From assembly GCF_015751765.1 (NCBI RefSeq), contig NZ_JADOTX010000001.1:4278001-4342000 (forward strand): a stretch of DNA of 64,000 nucleotides, written 5' to 3'. Numbering within the stretch: position 1 is the stretch's first letter; each line of letters opens with the position of its first letter. The translations under genes were made by a program, and so were the position numbers. The notes beneath the pieces are model-generated. The model saw only the letters and a list, made by a program, of their open reading frames with translations. It had not been told where the DNA came from and made no database searches. Shown piece after piece: positions 17,359-24,602 of the stretch. The DNA comes from Micromonospora ureilytica (GTDB lineage Bacteria; Actinomycetota; Actinomycetes; Mycobacteriales; Micromonosporaceae).

Positions 17359-17787
17359 TCAGCTGGCCGTGCCGGCGCGCGACGCCGCAGCGTCACCCTC
17401 GGCGGGCGTGGCGCTCTCGGCGGGCGTCGTCGCGTCATCGTCGGTCGGCGTGCCGCCTCGACGGCGCAGCAGCCAGAACCCGCCGGCCCCGATCGCGAAG
17501 GTGACCAGCACCCCGAGCACCCCGGAGAGGCCGGTGGAGACGAAGCTGTTGCGTACGCCCCGTACGCCGTAGTCGGCGAGCGGGCTGTCGGCCAACTCGT
17601 GGTCGCGGGCCTGCTGCGCCGGGCAACTCCCCCCGACGATGTTGTCGTCGGCGTCGACGGTGCAGCCCTTGAGCAGGGACGAGTCCAGCCCGTCCGGGTG
17701 CGACGAGGCGTAGTTGCTCACCACACCGGCGAGCAGCAGGGCGACCAGCAGGCCGCCGGCCAGGAAGGCCCAGGATCGGTTCTTCAT
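17359..17787 (-). CDS. PDGLE-domain (CbiN/NikN-like) protein
   Basis: 142 aa with two membrane helices and a loop between. Just after helix 1, SNYASSHPDGLDSSL is the PDGLE motif (here PDGLD) of the CbiN/NikN small component. The loop holds two cysteines (KGCTVDADDN, GGSCPAQ). The C-terminal tail is acidic and Ala/Thr-rich. CbiN/NikN is needed for metal loading of CbiM/NikM. The start overlaps the cbiM stop by 4 bases. Confidence 0.85.
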   Translation of the reverse strand: MKNRSWAFLAGGLLVALLLAGVVSNYASSHPDGLDSSLLKGCTVDADDNIVGGSCPAQQARDHELADSPLADYGVRGVRNSFVSTGLSGVLGVLVTFAIGAGGFWLLRRRGGTPTDDDATTPAESATPAEGDAAASRAGTAS

Positions 17788-18485
17788 CGGACACCTCCGG
17801 CGACCGGAACGGCGGGGGCGGTGGGCGTGCGCAGGGACCGCAGCGCGTACACCAGGTCGGGGCGCACCTTCGCGACGGTGAGCACCGTGGTCGCGGTGAT
17901 CAGACCCTCGCCGATGCCGATCAGCAGGTGGACGCCGGCCATCGTGCCGGCCAGGCCACCCAGGTTGCTGCCCAGGTCGGTGGTGCCACCCAGCCAGTAC
18001 TCCAGGACGAAGCCCTGCGACGCCACCACCACGCTGAGCGTCGCGGCGACGAACGCGGTCACGGCCAGTCCGGCCCGCGTGCGGGGCAGCACCCGCAACA
18101 GCAGCGCGATCAGCGCGTACGCCGCCGCGGTGCCGAGCAACGCCATGTTGGTGATGTTGAGGCCGAGCATCGCCACGCCGCCGTCACCGAAGATCAGTGC
18201 CTGCACGACAAGCACCACGGCCACGCAGAGCGCTCCGACCCAGGGGCCGACCAGCATGGCGGCGAGCGCGCCACCGAGCAGGTGACCACTGACACCGGCC
18301 GTGAAGATCGGGAAGTTGAGCATCTGGACGGCGAAGATGAACGCCGCCACCAGGCCGGCCATCGGGGCCAGCCGGTCGTCCAGGTCGCGCCGGCCGCGTA
18401 GAACGCAGGCGGTGAGCGCGGCAAGAGCGAGCGCAGCGAAGATCGCTGCCACGGGACCGTCGATGATCCCGTTCGAGATGTGCAT
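17784..18485 (-). CDS. cbiM: Cobalt/nickel ECF importer substrate-binding component
   Basis: 233 aa, about 7 helices. ATG 18485 gives the N-terminus MHISNGIIDGP; Met1 and His2 of CbiM/NikM are themselves metal ligands, so this start is far better than the upstream GTG (18512). GGAG lies 9 bases before. The second His site is in AGVSGHLLGGALAAMLVGPW. First gene of the cbiM-PDGLE-cbiQ-cbiO operon. Metal choice (Ni or Co) cannot be told from sequence; an adjacent palindromic operator suggests metal-responsive repression. Confidence 0.92.
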   Translation of the reverse strand: MHISNGIIDGPVAAIFAALALAALTACVLRGRRDLDDRLAPMAGLVAAFIFAVQMLNFPIFTAGVSGHLLGGALAAMLVGPWVGALCVAVVLVVQALIFGDGGVAMLGLNITNMALLGTAAAYALIALLLRVLPRTRAGLAVTAFVAATLSVVVASQGFVLEYWLGGTTDLGSNLGGLAGTMAGVHLLIGIGEGLITATTVLTVAKVRPDLVYALRSLRTPTAPAVPVAGGVR

Positions 18486-18563
18486 CGCCAGTGTCTCCAC
18501 GCGACCTCCCACGCGTCAGCGGGCCCGACCGGGCCAGCGTGGGTCAGCCTATTTCCCAAGCAT

Positions 18564-18590
18564 CGTTGTTGCCAGACTCTGGCAACAACG
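18564..18590 (-). promoter_or_regulatory. Palindromic operator in the cbiM promoter region
   Basis: Perfect 12-bp inverted repeat (18564-18575 with 18579-18590, CGTTGTTGCCAG and complement) around a 3-base spacer. On the minus strand it covers the -35 zone of a TAGGCT -10 box (about 18546-18551). The TTG...CAA ends recall Nur/Fur-family sites of Streptomyces, so a nickel- or cobalt-responsive Fur-type repressor is a reasonable guess. Confidence 0.6.
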
Positions 18591-18685
18591 CATGGCCTTG
18601 ATCACTCCAGGTCAGGGTCCACCATCCACCCGCCCACCCACACGCCGACGCGTCCCGGCGGCGGCGGCACCCCCCGGCTCGGCGG

Positions 18686-18691
18686 TAGGGT
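18686..18691 (+). promoter_or_regulatory. -10 box of bcp (leaderless promoter)
   Basis: TAGGGT lies 6 bases before the ATG at 18698. Confidence 0.5.
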
Positions 18692-18697
18692 CGGGCC

Positions 18698-19174
18698 ATG
18701 ACCGCGCCCGACCGCCTCTCCCCCGGTGACCCCGCGCCCGAGTTCACCCTCGGCACCGACACCGGCGACCAGCTCTCCCTCGCCGACCTGCGCGGCCGCA
18801 AGGTCGTCCTGTACGCCTACCCGGCCGCGATGACCCCCGGCTGCACCAAGCAGGCCTGCGACTTCCGCGACTCGCTCGCCTCACTCCAGGCCGCCGGCTA
18901 CGAGGTCGTCGGCATCTCCCCCGACAAGCCGGAGAAGCTGGCGAAGTTCCGAGAGCGCGACGCGATCACCTTCCCGCTGGTGTCGGACCCGGACAAGGCG
19001 GTGTTGATCGCGTACGGCGCGTACGGCGAGAAGCAGCTGTACGGCAAGACCGTCACCGGCGTGATCCGCTCGACGTTCGTGATCGACGCCGACGGCAAGA
19101 TCGAGCGGGCGCTCTACAACGTCAAGGCCACCGGGCACGTCGCCAAGCTCCGCCGCGACCTCGGCCTGGACTGA
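18698..19174 (+). CDS. bcp: Thioredoxin-dependent peroxiredoxin (Bcp/PrxQ)
   Basis: 158 aa, full length. AhpC/TSA fold with peroxidatic Cys49 in TPGCTKQACDFRD and resolving Cys54 five residues on (CxxxxC), the PrxQ/Bcp pattern; the usual F before T is replaced by AAM. VGISPDKPEKLAKF and STFVIDADGKIE are also diagnostic. Reduces H2O2 and organic peroxides with thioredoxin. Probably leaderless mRNA. Confidence 0.95.
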   Translation: MTAPDRLSPGDPAPEFTLGTDTGDQLSLADLRGRKVVLYAYPAAMTPGCTKQACDFRDSLASLQAAGYEVVGISPDKPEKLAKFRERDAITFPLVSDPDKAVLIAYGAYGEKQLYGKTVTGVIRSTFVIDADGKIERALYNVKATGHVAKLRRDLGLD

Positions 19175-19192
19175 CCTGTCGTACCGGTTCGC

Positions 19193-19198
19193 TACGGT
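19193..19198 (+). promoter_or_regulatory. -10 box of the HNH gene (leaderless promoter)
   Basis: TACGGT, 6 bases before the GTG at 19205. Confidence 0.45.
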
Positions 19199-19204
19199 CC
19201 GTCA

Positions 19205-19801
19205 GTGGTCCGATACAAGTACACGCCCGAAGCGCTGGCCGCCGCTGCCGCCGTCGCCCGCAACATCACCGAGGTGATGCGGTTGCTCGGCGTACGCGTC
19301 AGCGGTGGCTCGCACGCGCACATCAGCCGGCAGCTCAAGCGGTTCGGCATCGACACGTCGCACTTCACCGGTCAGGCACACAATCGAGGCGTGCGTTGGC
19401 GGCGGATGTCCCCTACAGAACTGCTGGTAGTGCTGCCGGCCGACTCTCGCCGAATTCCAGGGATCCGCCTCAAACGCGCCTTGGCGACAATCGGCCTCCC
19501 CGAGACCTGCGAGGTGTGCGGCACCGGGTCAACGTGGCAAGGCGCCAGACTGACGCTGCACGTGGACCACATCAATGGCGATTTTCTCGACAACCGGCCA
19601 CGCAACCTCCGCCTGCTTTGCCCCAATTGCCACAGCCAGACCTCCACATACGCTGGTCAGCGACGGCCTGCACTCGTCGAGCCCGAGGTGGTCTACGATC
19701 CTGATGCGGTTACTCCGACCGGCTTCCCGATAGGCAGGCGACTGCCGAGTCGGCAGGACTGGCCGTGGACGCTTGTGGAGTTCAGCTTCAAGGGGCCGTA
19801 G
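19205..19801 (+). CDS. HNH endonuclease (homing-type) overlapping a tRNA gene
   Basis: 198 aa, GTG start. Residues ~5-55 form a DNA-binding region (ARNITEVMRLLGVRVSGG followed by AHISRQLKRFGIDTSHF) typical of stand-alone actinobacterial and phage HNH proteins. The HNH core is at ~102-146: Cys102-x2-Cys105, LHVDHINGDFLDNRPRNLRL with D121/H122 and N130, and CPNCH with Cys139/Cys142, so it is zinc-bound and intact. The stop TAG (19799-19801) lies inside the tRNA gene that begins at 19792. It follows bcp by 30 bases. It probably nicks or cuts DNA; target unknown. Confidence 0.85.
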   Translation: MVRYKYTPEALAAAAAVARNITEVMRLLGVRVSGGSHAHISRQLKRFGIDTSHFTGQAHNRGVRWRRMSPTELLVVLPADSRRIPGIRLKRALATIGLPETCEVCGTGSTWQGARLTLHVDHINGDFLDNRPRNLRLLCPNCHSQTSTYAGQRRPALVEPEVVYDPDAVTPTGFPIGRRLPSRQDWPWTLVEFSFKGP

Positions 19802-19865
19802 CCCAACGGCAGGAGGCATGCGGTTTAGGTCCGCACCAGTGCGGGTTCGAATCCCGTCGGCCCCA
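19792..19865 (+). tRNA. Unusual tRNA, anticodon UAG (Leu-type) with a short variable loop
   Basis: 74 nt fold into a clean cloverleaf: acceptor GGGGCCG/CGGCCCC, D stem GCC/GGC with GG in the loop, anticodon stem TGCGG/CCGCA with loop TTTAGGT (anticodon TAG), 5-nt variable loop CCAGT, T stem GCGGG/CCCGT with loop TTCGAAT, discriminator A. Bacterial tRNA-Leu normally has a long (type II) variable arm, so this is atypical. CCA is not encoded, unlike the other two tRNA genes here. Its first 10 bases overlap the HNH reading frame. It may be functional, specialised or a pseudo-tRNA. Confidence 0.8.
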
Positions 19866-19887
19866 CATCGCCTTTAGTGACGACGGA

Positions 19888-19910
19888 TCCTGGCTCGGTC
19901 AGAGCCAGGA
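19888..19910 (+). terminator. Terminator after the HNH-tRNA unit
   Basis: 9-bp stem (19888-19896 with 19902-19910) and a 5-base loop, 22 bases past the tRNA end. Confidence 0.65.
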
Positions 19911-19964
19911 CTGAGTGTCGGGCGCGTCACTGTCGCGGGTCGTGGGCCTGGTCGTCGGGTCAGG

Positions 19965-20501
19965 ATGGCGAGCGTGAGTCTGCGCTTCGTCCTCGACCCC
20001 GATCTGACCCCGCGGCTACGTGCCGAGATCGTCGACCTCTGGGTGGACGTCAGCAACGCAGGCGGCGCCGTCGGCTTCGTGCCACCGGTCAACGCCGCCG
20101 AGGTGCACGTCATCGCCGGCCCGACATTCGCCGGCATCGTCGACGGACCGGACCGGCTGCTGGTCGGTTACTCCGGGGGTCGACTGGCGGCTATGTTGAT
20201 CTTCAGTGACAACCGTTTCCCGCTCAAGGCGCACTGGTGTGTGTTGAAGCGGGTGATGGTCCACCCGGACACCCAGGGCGCCGGCTACGGCTCGGCGCTG
20301 ATGGTGGAGGCCGCCCGGCTGGGCAGGGTGTTCGGCCACGAGGCGCTGCACATCACGGTGCGCGACGGGCTGGGGCTGGACAAGTTCTACGGTCGCCTCG
20401 GGTATCGGGAGATCGGCCGACTGCCGGGCGCGCTGCGGGTGGCCGCCGACGACGACCGGGACGAGATCCTGATGTGGCTCGATCTGACGGTGGCCGACTG
20501 A
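19965..20501 (+). CDS. GNAT-family N-acetyltransferase
   Basis: 178 aa. GNAT fold with the acetyl-CoA pyrophosphate loop QGAGYGSALMVEAARL after the strand VLKRVMVHPD, and the C-terminal GLDKFYGRLGYREIGRLPGA. The protein should acetylate a small amine or protein; the substrate is not deducible. ATG 19965 was taken. It stands alone, converging with the expansin-like gene 4 bases away. Confidence 0.85.
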   Translation: MASVSLRFVLDPDLTPRLRAEIVDLWVDVSNAGGAVGFVPPVNAAEVHVIAGPTFAGIVDGPDRLLVGYSGGRLAAMLIFSDNRFPLKAHWCVLKRVMVHPDTQGAGYGSALMVEAARLGRVFGHEALHITVRDGLGLDKFYGRLGYREIGRLPGALRVAADDDRDEILMWLDLTVAD

Positions 20502-20505
20502 GCGG

Positions 20506-21495
20506 TCAGCCCTCGCACCACCGGGCGTTCGCGCGGGCCGAGCTGGTGGTCGGCGCGTCGGTGGCCGGCGCGCTCGCCTTCGCCACCTCGACCGGGCGAC
20601 GAGCCGGTGTCGGAGTGACGGCCGGTCGGGTGTTCGGCGGTCGGGTCGACGCGGACGGGCGTCGGGTGGCCGCCCCGGCACCGGGTGCGTACATCCGGGT
20701 CGTGCTGTTCTGCACCTGGCCGGGCGCCATCCGAATGCCGCCGGCGGTGACCCGGTTGCCGTACACGTCGCTGATTCGCAGGTTGAACGGGCCCGGCCCG
20801 GCGCCGGAGGCGATCAACCAGTAGTTGTAGTCCTGCCGGGCGGCCGACTGCCAGGGGCCGCTGTCCCCCTGCCGGACCTCGACGGACCGCAGCGGGTTGC
20901 CGTGGTTGCCGACGCGGACGGCGAACCACCACTGCGACGCGCCCTCCTTGATCCGGAAGGTGAGCGGTCCGGGCAGCGGCGGGTTGACCACCGCGCGGTA
21001 GGTGACCGGAACGAGGCCCTGGACCGGGTCGGCGATCCGGGCGAACGCCTCGCGGGACAGGTCGAGGTGGCCGGGCTCGCACTCCGGGCACTGGTCCATG
21101 ATGAGCACCCGGACGGTGCCCTTCGGGCCGACGACGTCGAGGAATCCGCCGCAGGCGGCACCGGCGGAGTATTCCGCCGGTCCGAGCGCGACGTAGAGCC
21201 GGTTGGCCGGGGCAGCCGGGTTCGAGCAGTTGCCGCCGGCACCCTTGGAGTCGTAGAAGGTCGCCTTGCCGCTGTGCGTGGCGTTGCCGGTGGGTGGCGC
21301 GGCGGCGAGCGTCCGGCCCGCGGCGCAGGCCGGGGTGGAGCCGGAGCGCAGGGTGAGGGTGAGCCCGAGCGCCGCCGCGAGGACTGTGACGCCGGTGGCG
21401 ACCAGCCAGGGCTTCGCGCCGGACGACGGCGCGGGCCGGTCCTCTGGAGGATGGTCCAGGTCGATGTTGATGTCGACAGCGCCTTCGTCCGTCAC
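20506..21495 (-). CDS. Membrane-anchored expansin-like (double-psi beta-barrel) protein
   Basis: 329 aa, GTG start. A cytoplasmic N-terminus, one helix (~30-50), then a secreted part. GKATFYDSKGAGGNCSNPAA and AACGGFLDVVGPKGTVRVLI then MDQCPECEPGHLDLSREAFA form the double-psi barrel with the expansin/RlpA-like catalytic-type Asp and paired Cys. PGPLTFRIKEGASQWWFAVR resembles the second expansin domain (CBM63-like) with aromatic residues. A Thr/Pro/Ala tail ends the protein. Bacterial expansins loosen cellulose or bind peptidoglycan without hydrolysis. Confidence 0.85.
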   Translation of the reverse strand: MTDEGAVDINIDLDHPPEDRPAPSSGAKPWLVATGVTVLAAALGLTLTLRSGSTPACAAGRTLAAAPPTGNATHSGKATFYDSKGAGGNCSNPAAPANRLYVALGPAEYSAGAACGGFLDVVGPKGTVRVLIMDQCPECEPGHLDLSREAFARIADPVQGLVPVTYRAVVNPPLPGPLTFRIKEGASQWWFAVRVGNHGNPLRSVEVRQGDSGPWQSAARQDYNYWLIASGAGPGPFNLRISDVYGNRVTAGGIRMAPGQVQNSTTRMYAPGAGAATRRPSASTRPPNTRPAVTPTPARRPVEVAKASAPATDAPTTSSARANARWCEG

Positions 21496-21606
21496 GACGG
21501 CGATGCTGCCGGACCGGGGCGCGTACCGACAAGCGGGCTAAGCCAAAGCTAAGACAGCATCGACGGACAGTGATCGTGGGGTGCCGATTGCCGGTCGGCG
21601 ACCCGA

Positions 21607-22425
21607 TCAGGGGTCGATGACGATCGGGGCGCCAACGGCCAAGGGTCCACTGTCGAGCGGCACCAGGTGCAGTCCGAAGAGGAGCTTCTGGTCGACGTTG
21701 CGGTGCCGCCCGAGGGTGCGCAGCGGCTCCTTCGTGCGTACCCCGGTCTCCTGGTCGGTGGTGGTCACCACGCAGCGGTTGCACGGCCCGGCGGCCCGGA
21801 ACGACAGGTCGCCGATGCGCAGCGGCCGACCGACCCAGTCGTCCTCGGCCCAGGCCGGCGCGCCGCCGACCACCAGGTTCGGTCGGAACCGGCTCATCGG
21901 CACCGGCTCCTCCCCCACCTCGGCCAGCCAGTCGTTGAGGACGTCGAGGGAGGCGGCGTTCACCAGCAGCAGCGGGTAGGTGTCGGCGAAACTGACCTGG
22001 TCGCCGGTGTCGTGGTCGCGGACCCCGGCGACCAGGTGACGGGTCGGCTGGGCCAGCCAGACCAGCCGGACCGGTCGGCCGAGCAGGGCGCCGAGCCAGT
22101 CGTCGGCCGCCTGACCGGCCGGCAGCGCGGGGACCGGGAAGGTCCGGTTGCGGAAGGTACGCACCGCGACCGGTTCGCCGCCGGCCGGCTCCGGCACGTC
22201 GAGGTCGGGCTGCCCGTCGGCGCGCAGCGACAGACCTCCCGGGCGCACCGAGGCGCGCAGCCCGACCAGCCGGGTCGTGTCCCGTTGGGTGACGCCGACG
22301 CCGTCGGCGTCGACGACCATCCAGCGCCGGTCGCCGGCCAGACCCCAGGGATGCACGAACGCGCCGTCGTGGTCGAGCCGGTGACAACCCTTGACGGGGT
22401 ACGTGTGAATCGAGGTCAGCCGCAC
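21607..22425 (-). CDS. MOSC-domain protein (YcbX-like)
   Basis: 272 aa, GTG start. An N-terminal MOSC_N beta-barrel (SIHTYPVKGCHRLDHDGAFV, GLAGDRRWMVVDADGVGVTQ) leads to a MOSC domain with the conserved MSRFRPNLVV and AAGPCNRCVVTTTDQETG, whose Cys binds molybdenum-cofactor sulfur in the family. YcbX/mARC proteins reduce N-hydroxylated compounds with a [2Fe-2S] partner, but no ferredoxin domain is fused here. The stop of the methyltransferase gene upstream lies 4 bases from this start, so both are co-transcribed. Confidence 0.88.
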   Translation of the reverse strand: MRLTSIHTYPVKGCHRLDHDGAFVHPWGLAGDRRWMVVDADGVGVTQRDTTRLVGLRASVRPGGLSLRADGQPDLDVPEPAGGEPVAVRTFRNRTFPVPALPAGQAADDWLGALLGRPVRLVWLAQPTRHLVAGVRDHDTGDQVSFADTYPLLLVNAASLDVLNDWLAEVGEEPVPMSRFRPNLVVGGAPAWAEDDWVGRPLRIGDLSFRAAGPCNRCVVTTTDQETGVRTKEPLRTLGRHRNVDQKLLFGLHLVPLDSGPLAVGAPIVIDP

Positions 22426-22429
22426 CCGG

Positions 22430-23293
22430 CTACCATGCCACGCCGATCCCGTCGCCCGGGTACCAGTGATTTGCCGGGCTCTCCCGATAGGCGAGGAACC
22501 GTCGGCCGGTGCGTTCGGCGTGCTCGGCGAGCACGTTGGTGCTTGTGACGTTGTCGGTGAGCAGGATCGCGCCGGGGGCGAGCTTGGGCTCCACGGCGTC
22601 GAACTCGCGCTTCTCGTGGGCGCGACTGTGGTCGCTGTCGTGCAGGAACAGGTCGACCGGGCGATCCAGTGCGCCGATCGAGGCGATCGAGTCGCCGATC
22701 ACCAGGTCGACGACCTCCGACCAGGGCGCGACCTGGGCGAGGTAGCCGGCCTCGGGGTTGATGTCCAGCGAGGTGACCCGGCCCGGGTGCCCCTCCTGAG
22801 CGTTGCGCAGCAGGGCGGACGCCAGAACGCAGGTGCCCAACCCCTTGTCGACGCCGGTCTCCACCACGTGCGCGGGGTGGGTGGCCCGGACGATGGCGTA
22901 CCAACCGACGCGTCGGGCGTAGTGGACCTTCTTGTCGGCGAGACCACGGCGGGCCGCTGTGGCGGTGGCCTGCTCGATGTGTTGCCGCAGCACGTCGTCG
23001 GACTCGATTTCGGCGACGTAGCCACGGACCTGCTTGACCGGGAGGTCGCAGACGATGCTGACGAACCAGGTCAGGTGGTGACGACTGAGCTTGGTCAGTT
23101 CGTACGTGTAGTTGTGATGTTCTCGGGAGGTGACCAGCCACCGCGCTGAGACGCGCAGCACCTTGGCGTCGTGGCGGGCGATCCGGGCGAGCCGCTTGGG
23201 GAACGCGGCGACGGGCGCGAGCGGGCTACGGGCGATGGCTCGGCGCAGCGGGGTGGCGTCCACGGAAGGTTCATACCACCTCTGCGGGGACAC
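22430..23293 (-). CDS. Class I SAM-dependent methyltransferase
   Basis: 287 aa (GTG start; a later start at SVDATPLRR is possible). The SAM-binding motif I is VVETGVDKGLGTCVLASALL, motif II DINPEAG, and DLFLHDSDHSRAHEKREFDA resembles the metal-dependent O-methyltransferase (Methyltransf_24) group. The ~100-residue N-terminal part is helical and basic. Its substrate is unknown; it precedes the MOSC gene by 4 bases on the same strand and is divergent from the LCP gene. Confidence 0.82.
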   Translation of the reverse strand: MSPQRWYEPSVDATPLRRAIARSPLAPVAAFPKRLARIARHDAKVLRVSARWLVTSREHHNYTYELTKLSRHHLTWFVSIVCDLPVKQVRGYVAEIESDDVLRQHIEQATATAARRGLADKKVHYARRVGWYAIVRATHPAHVVETGVDKGLGTCVLASALLRNAQEGHPGRVTSLDINPEAGYLAQVAPWSEVVDLVIGDSIASIGALDRPVDLFLHDSDHSRAHEKREFDAVEPKLAPGAILLTDNVTSTNVLAEHAERTGRRFLAYRESPANHWYPGDGIGVAW

Positions 23294-23390
23294 CGGGAGA
23301 GAGAAGTCACGGATGGTCCGCCGCCCGATTCGGAACCCGCGTCGCGCGATGGTGGCCGGACGAGGGTACGCGGCAGGAAAGCACGTTCAG

Positions 23391-23396
23391 TAGCAT
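23391..23396 (+). promoter_or_regulatory. -10 box of the LCP gene (leaderless promoter)
   Basis: TAGCAT, 7 bases before ATG 23404. Confidence 0.45.
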
Positions 23397-23403
23397 CGCG
23401 CCC

Positions 23404-24483
23404 ATGCCACGTCGTGAACAAACAGCGGAGCACTGGACGGAACCGAGTTACGGCGCCGCCGGCGGGCCTCAACCGACCGAGGAACCGTCGCCGGACGCCG
23501 CGCCACCGCGCCGCCGCCGCTGGCGCCGGATCGCCCTGTTCAGCCTGCTGATCGTGCTGGTACTGGGCGGCGGCGGCATGGTGGCCGGCGGTCTCTACCT
23601 GCGATCGGTCGAGTCGGGTATCGAGCGGGTCGACGCCTTCGACGGCGTGCCCGAGGAGTCCCGCCCACAGGCGGGCGTCGACGGTGCCATGAACATCATG
23701 ATTTTGGGCAGCGACTCACGCGACCCGGAGAAGACGGGCGGCTCGCGTACCGACACGATCATCCTGGCCCACCTGCCGAAGGACCGGAAGAGCGCCCAGC
23801 TGATCTCGATCCCCCGTGACACCTGGGTTTCGGTGCCGAAGTCGAAGGACGGCAACAACGGTGGCCGGGACGCCAAGGTGAACGCCGCGTACGCCTGGGG
23901 TGGGGTGCCCCTGATGGTGCAGACGGTGGAGAAGTTCACGGGTGTCCGGGTGGACCACGTGACGCTGATCGACTTTGCCGGCTTCAAGGAGATCATCGAC
24001 GCGCTGGATGGCATCGACATCAACTCGGAGAAGAGCTTCACCTCGATCCACGAGCCGTTCCGCAAATTCCACCAGGGCGTGCAGCGGATGGACGGCGAGG
24101 CGGCTCTGGACTACTCCCGCCAGCGCAAGCAGTTCGCCGACGGTGACTTCGCCCGGATCCGCCACCAGCAGCAGGTGATCCGCGCCATCATCGACAAGGC
24201 CTCCTCGGGGGGCATCCTCACCAACCCCGGCAAGTTGAACAGTTTCCTCAAGGCCACCTCGAACTCGGTCTCGGTGGACAAGGAGCTGTCGCTGTTCGAC
24301 ATGGCGAACCAGATGCGCGGCGTTCGCGGCGGGAACATGACCTTCGTGACCAGCCCCACCAAGGGCACCGGCCGGATCGGCTCGGAGAGCGTGGTGTTGG
24401 CCGACAACGCCCGAGCCAAGACGTTCTACGACGCGGTCCGTCGGGACTCCGTCGGCGAGATCGTCAGCCTCGGCAAGAAGTGA
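23404..24483 (+). CDS. LytR-CpsA-Psr (LCP) family cell-wall polymer ligase
   Basis: 359 aa. A cytoplasmic Arg-rich N-terminus, one helix (~43-65), and an LCP domain with GSDSRDPEKTGGSRTDTIIL, LISIPRDTWVSVP, and DGEAALDYSRQRKQFADGDF followed by ARIRHQQQVI, including the Arg/Asp residues for the lipid pyrophosphate. LCP enzymes move polyprenyl-linked glycopolymers to peptidoglycan. It sits next to the EPS locus and could attach the polymer made there. A strong hairpin follows. Confidence 0.94.
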   Translation: MPRREQTAEHWTEPSYGAAGGPQPTEEPSPDAAPPRRRRWRRIALFSLLIVLVLGGGGMVAGGLYLRSVESGIERVDAFDGVPEESRPQAGVDGAMNIMILGSDSRDPEKTGGSRTDTIILAHLPKDRKSAQLISIPRDTWVSVPKSKDGNNGGRDAKVNAAYAWGGVPLMVQTVEKFTGVRVDHVTLIDFAGFKEIIDALDGIDINSEKSFTSIHEPFRKFHQGVQRMDGEAALDYSRQRKQFADGDFARIRHQQQVIRAIIDKASSGGILTNPGKLNSFLKATSNSVSVDKELSLFDMANQMRGVRGGNMTFVTSPTKGTGRIGSESVVLADNARAKTFYDAVRRDSVGEIVSLGKK

Positions 24484-24523
24484 CCTGGGGCCGGCGCGGG
24501 AACCGCCGGCAGTCGAAACACCA

Positions 24524-24555
24524 GACGGGCGGCGGCCTCACGGCCGCCGCCCGTC
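24524..24555. terminator. Bidirectional terminator between LCP and sugar transferase genes
   Basis: 14-bp stem (24524-24537 with 24542-24555) and a 4-base loop, followed by a short T-rich run on the + strand. Genes on both sides converge. Confidence 0.9.
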
Positions 24556-24602
24556 GTTGTAGGTAGGTGGCCCTGCCGGGGACCACCAGTGGATCGGGTC
24601 GG

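Noticed and set aside
19792..19865. Amber suppressor tRNA
   Set aside because: The anticodon is UAG, which pairs with CUA codons. A suppressor of UAG stops would need anticodon CUA.
20387..22387. Open frame of 666 codons on the minus strand across the expansin and MOSC genes
   Set aside because: Runs in another frame through two recognisable genes and has no ribosome site or domain.
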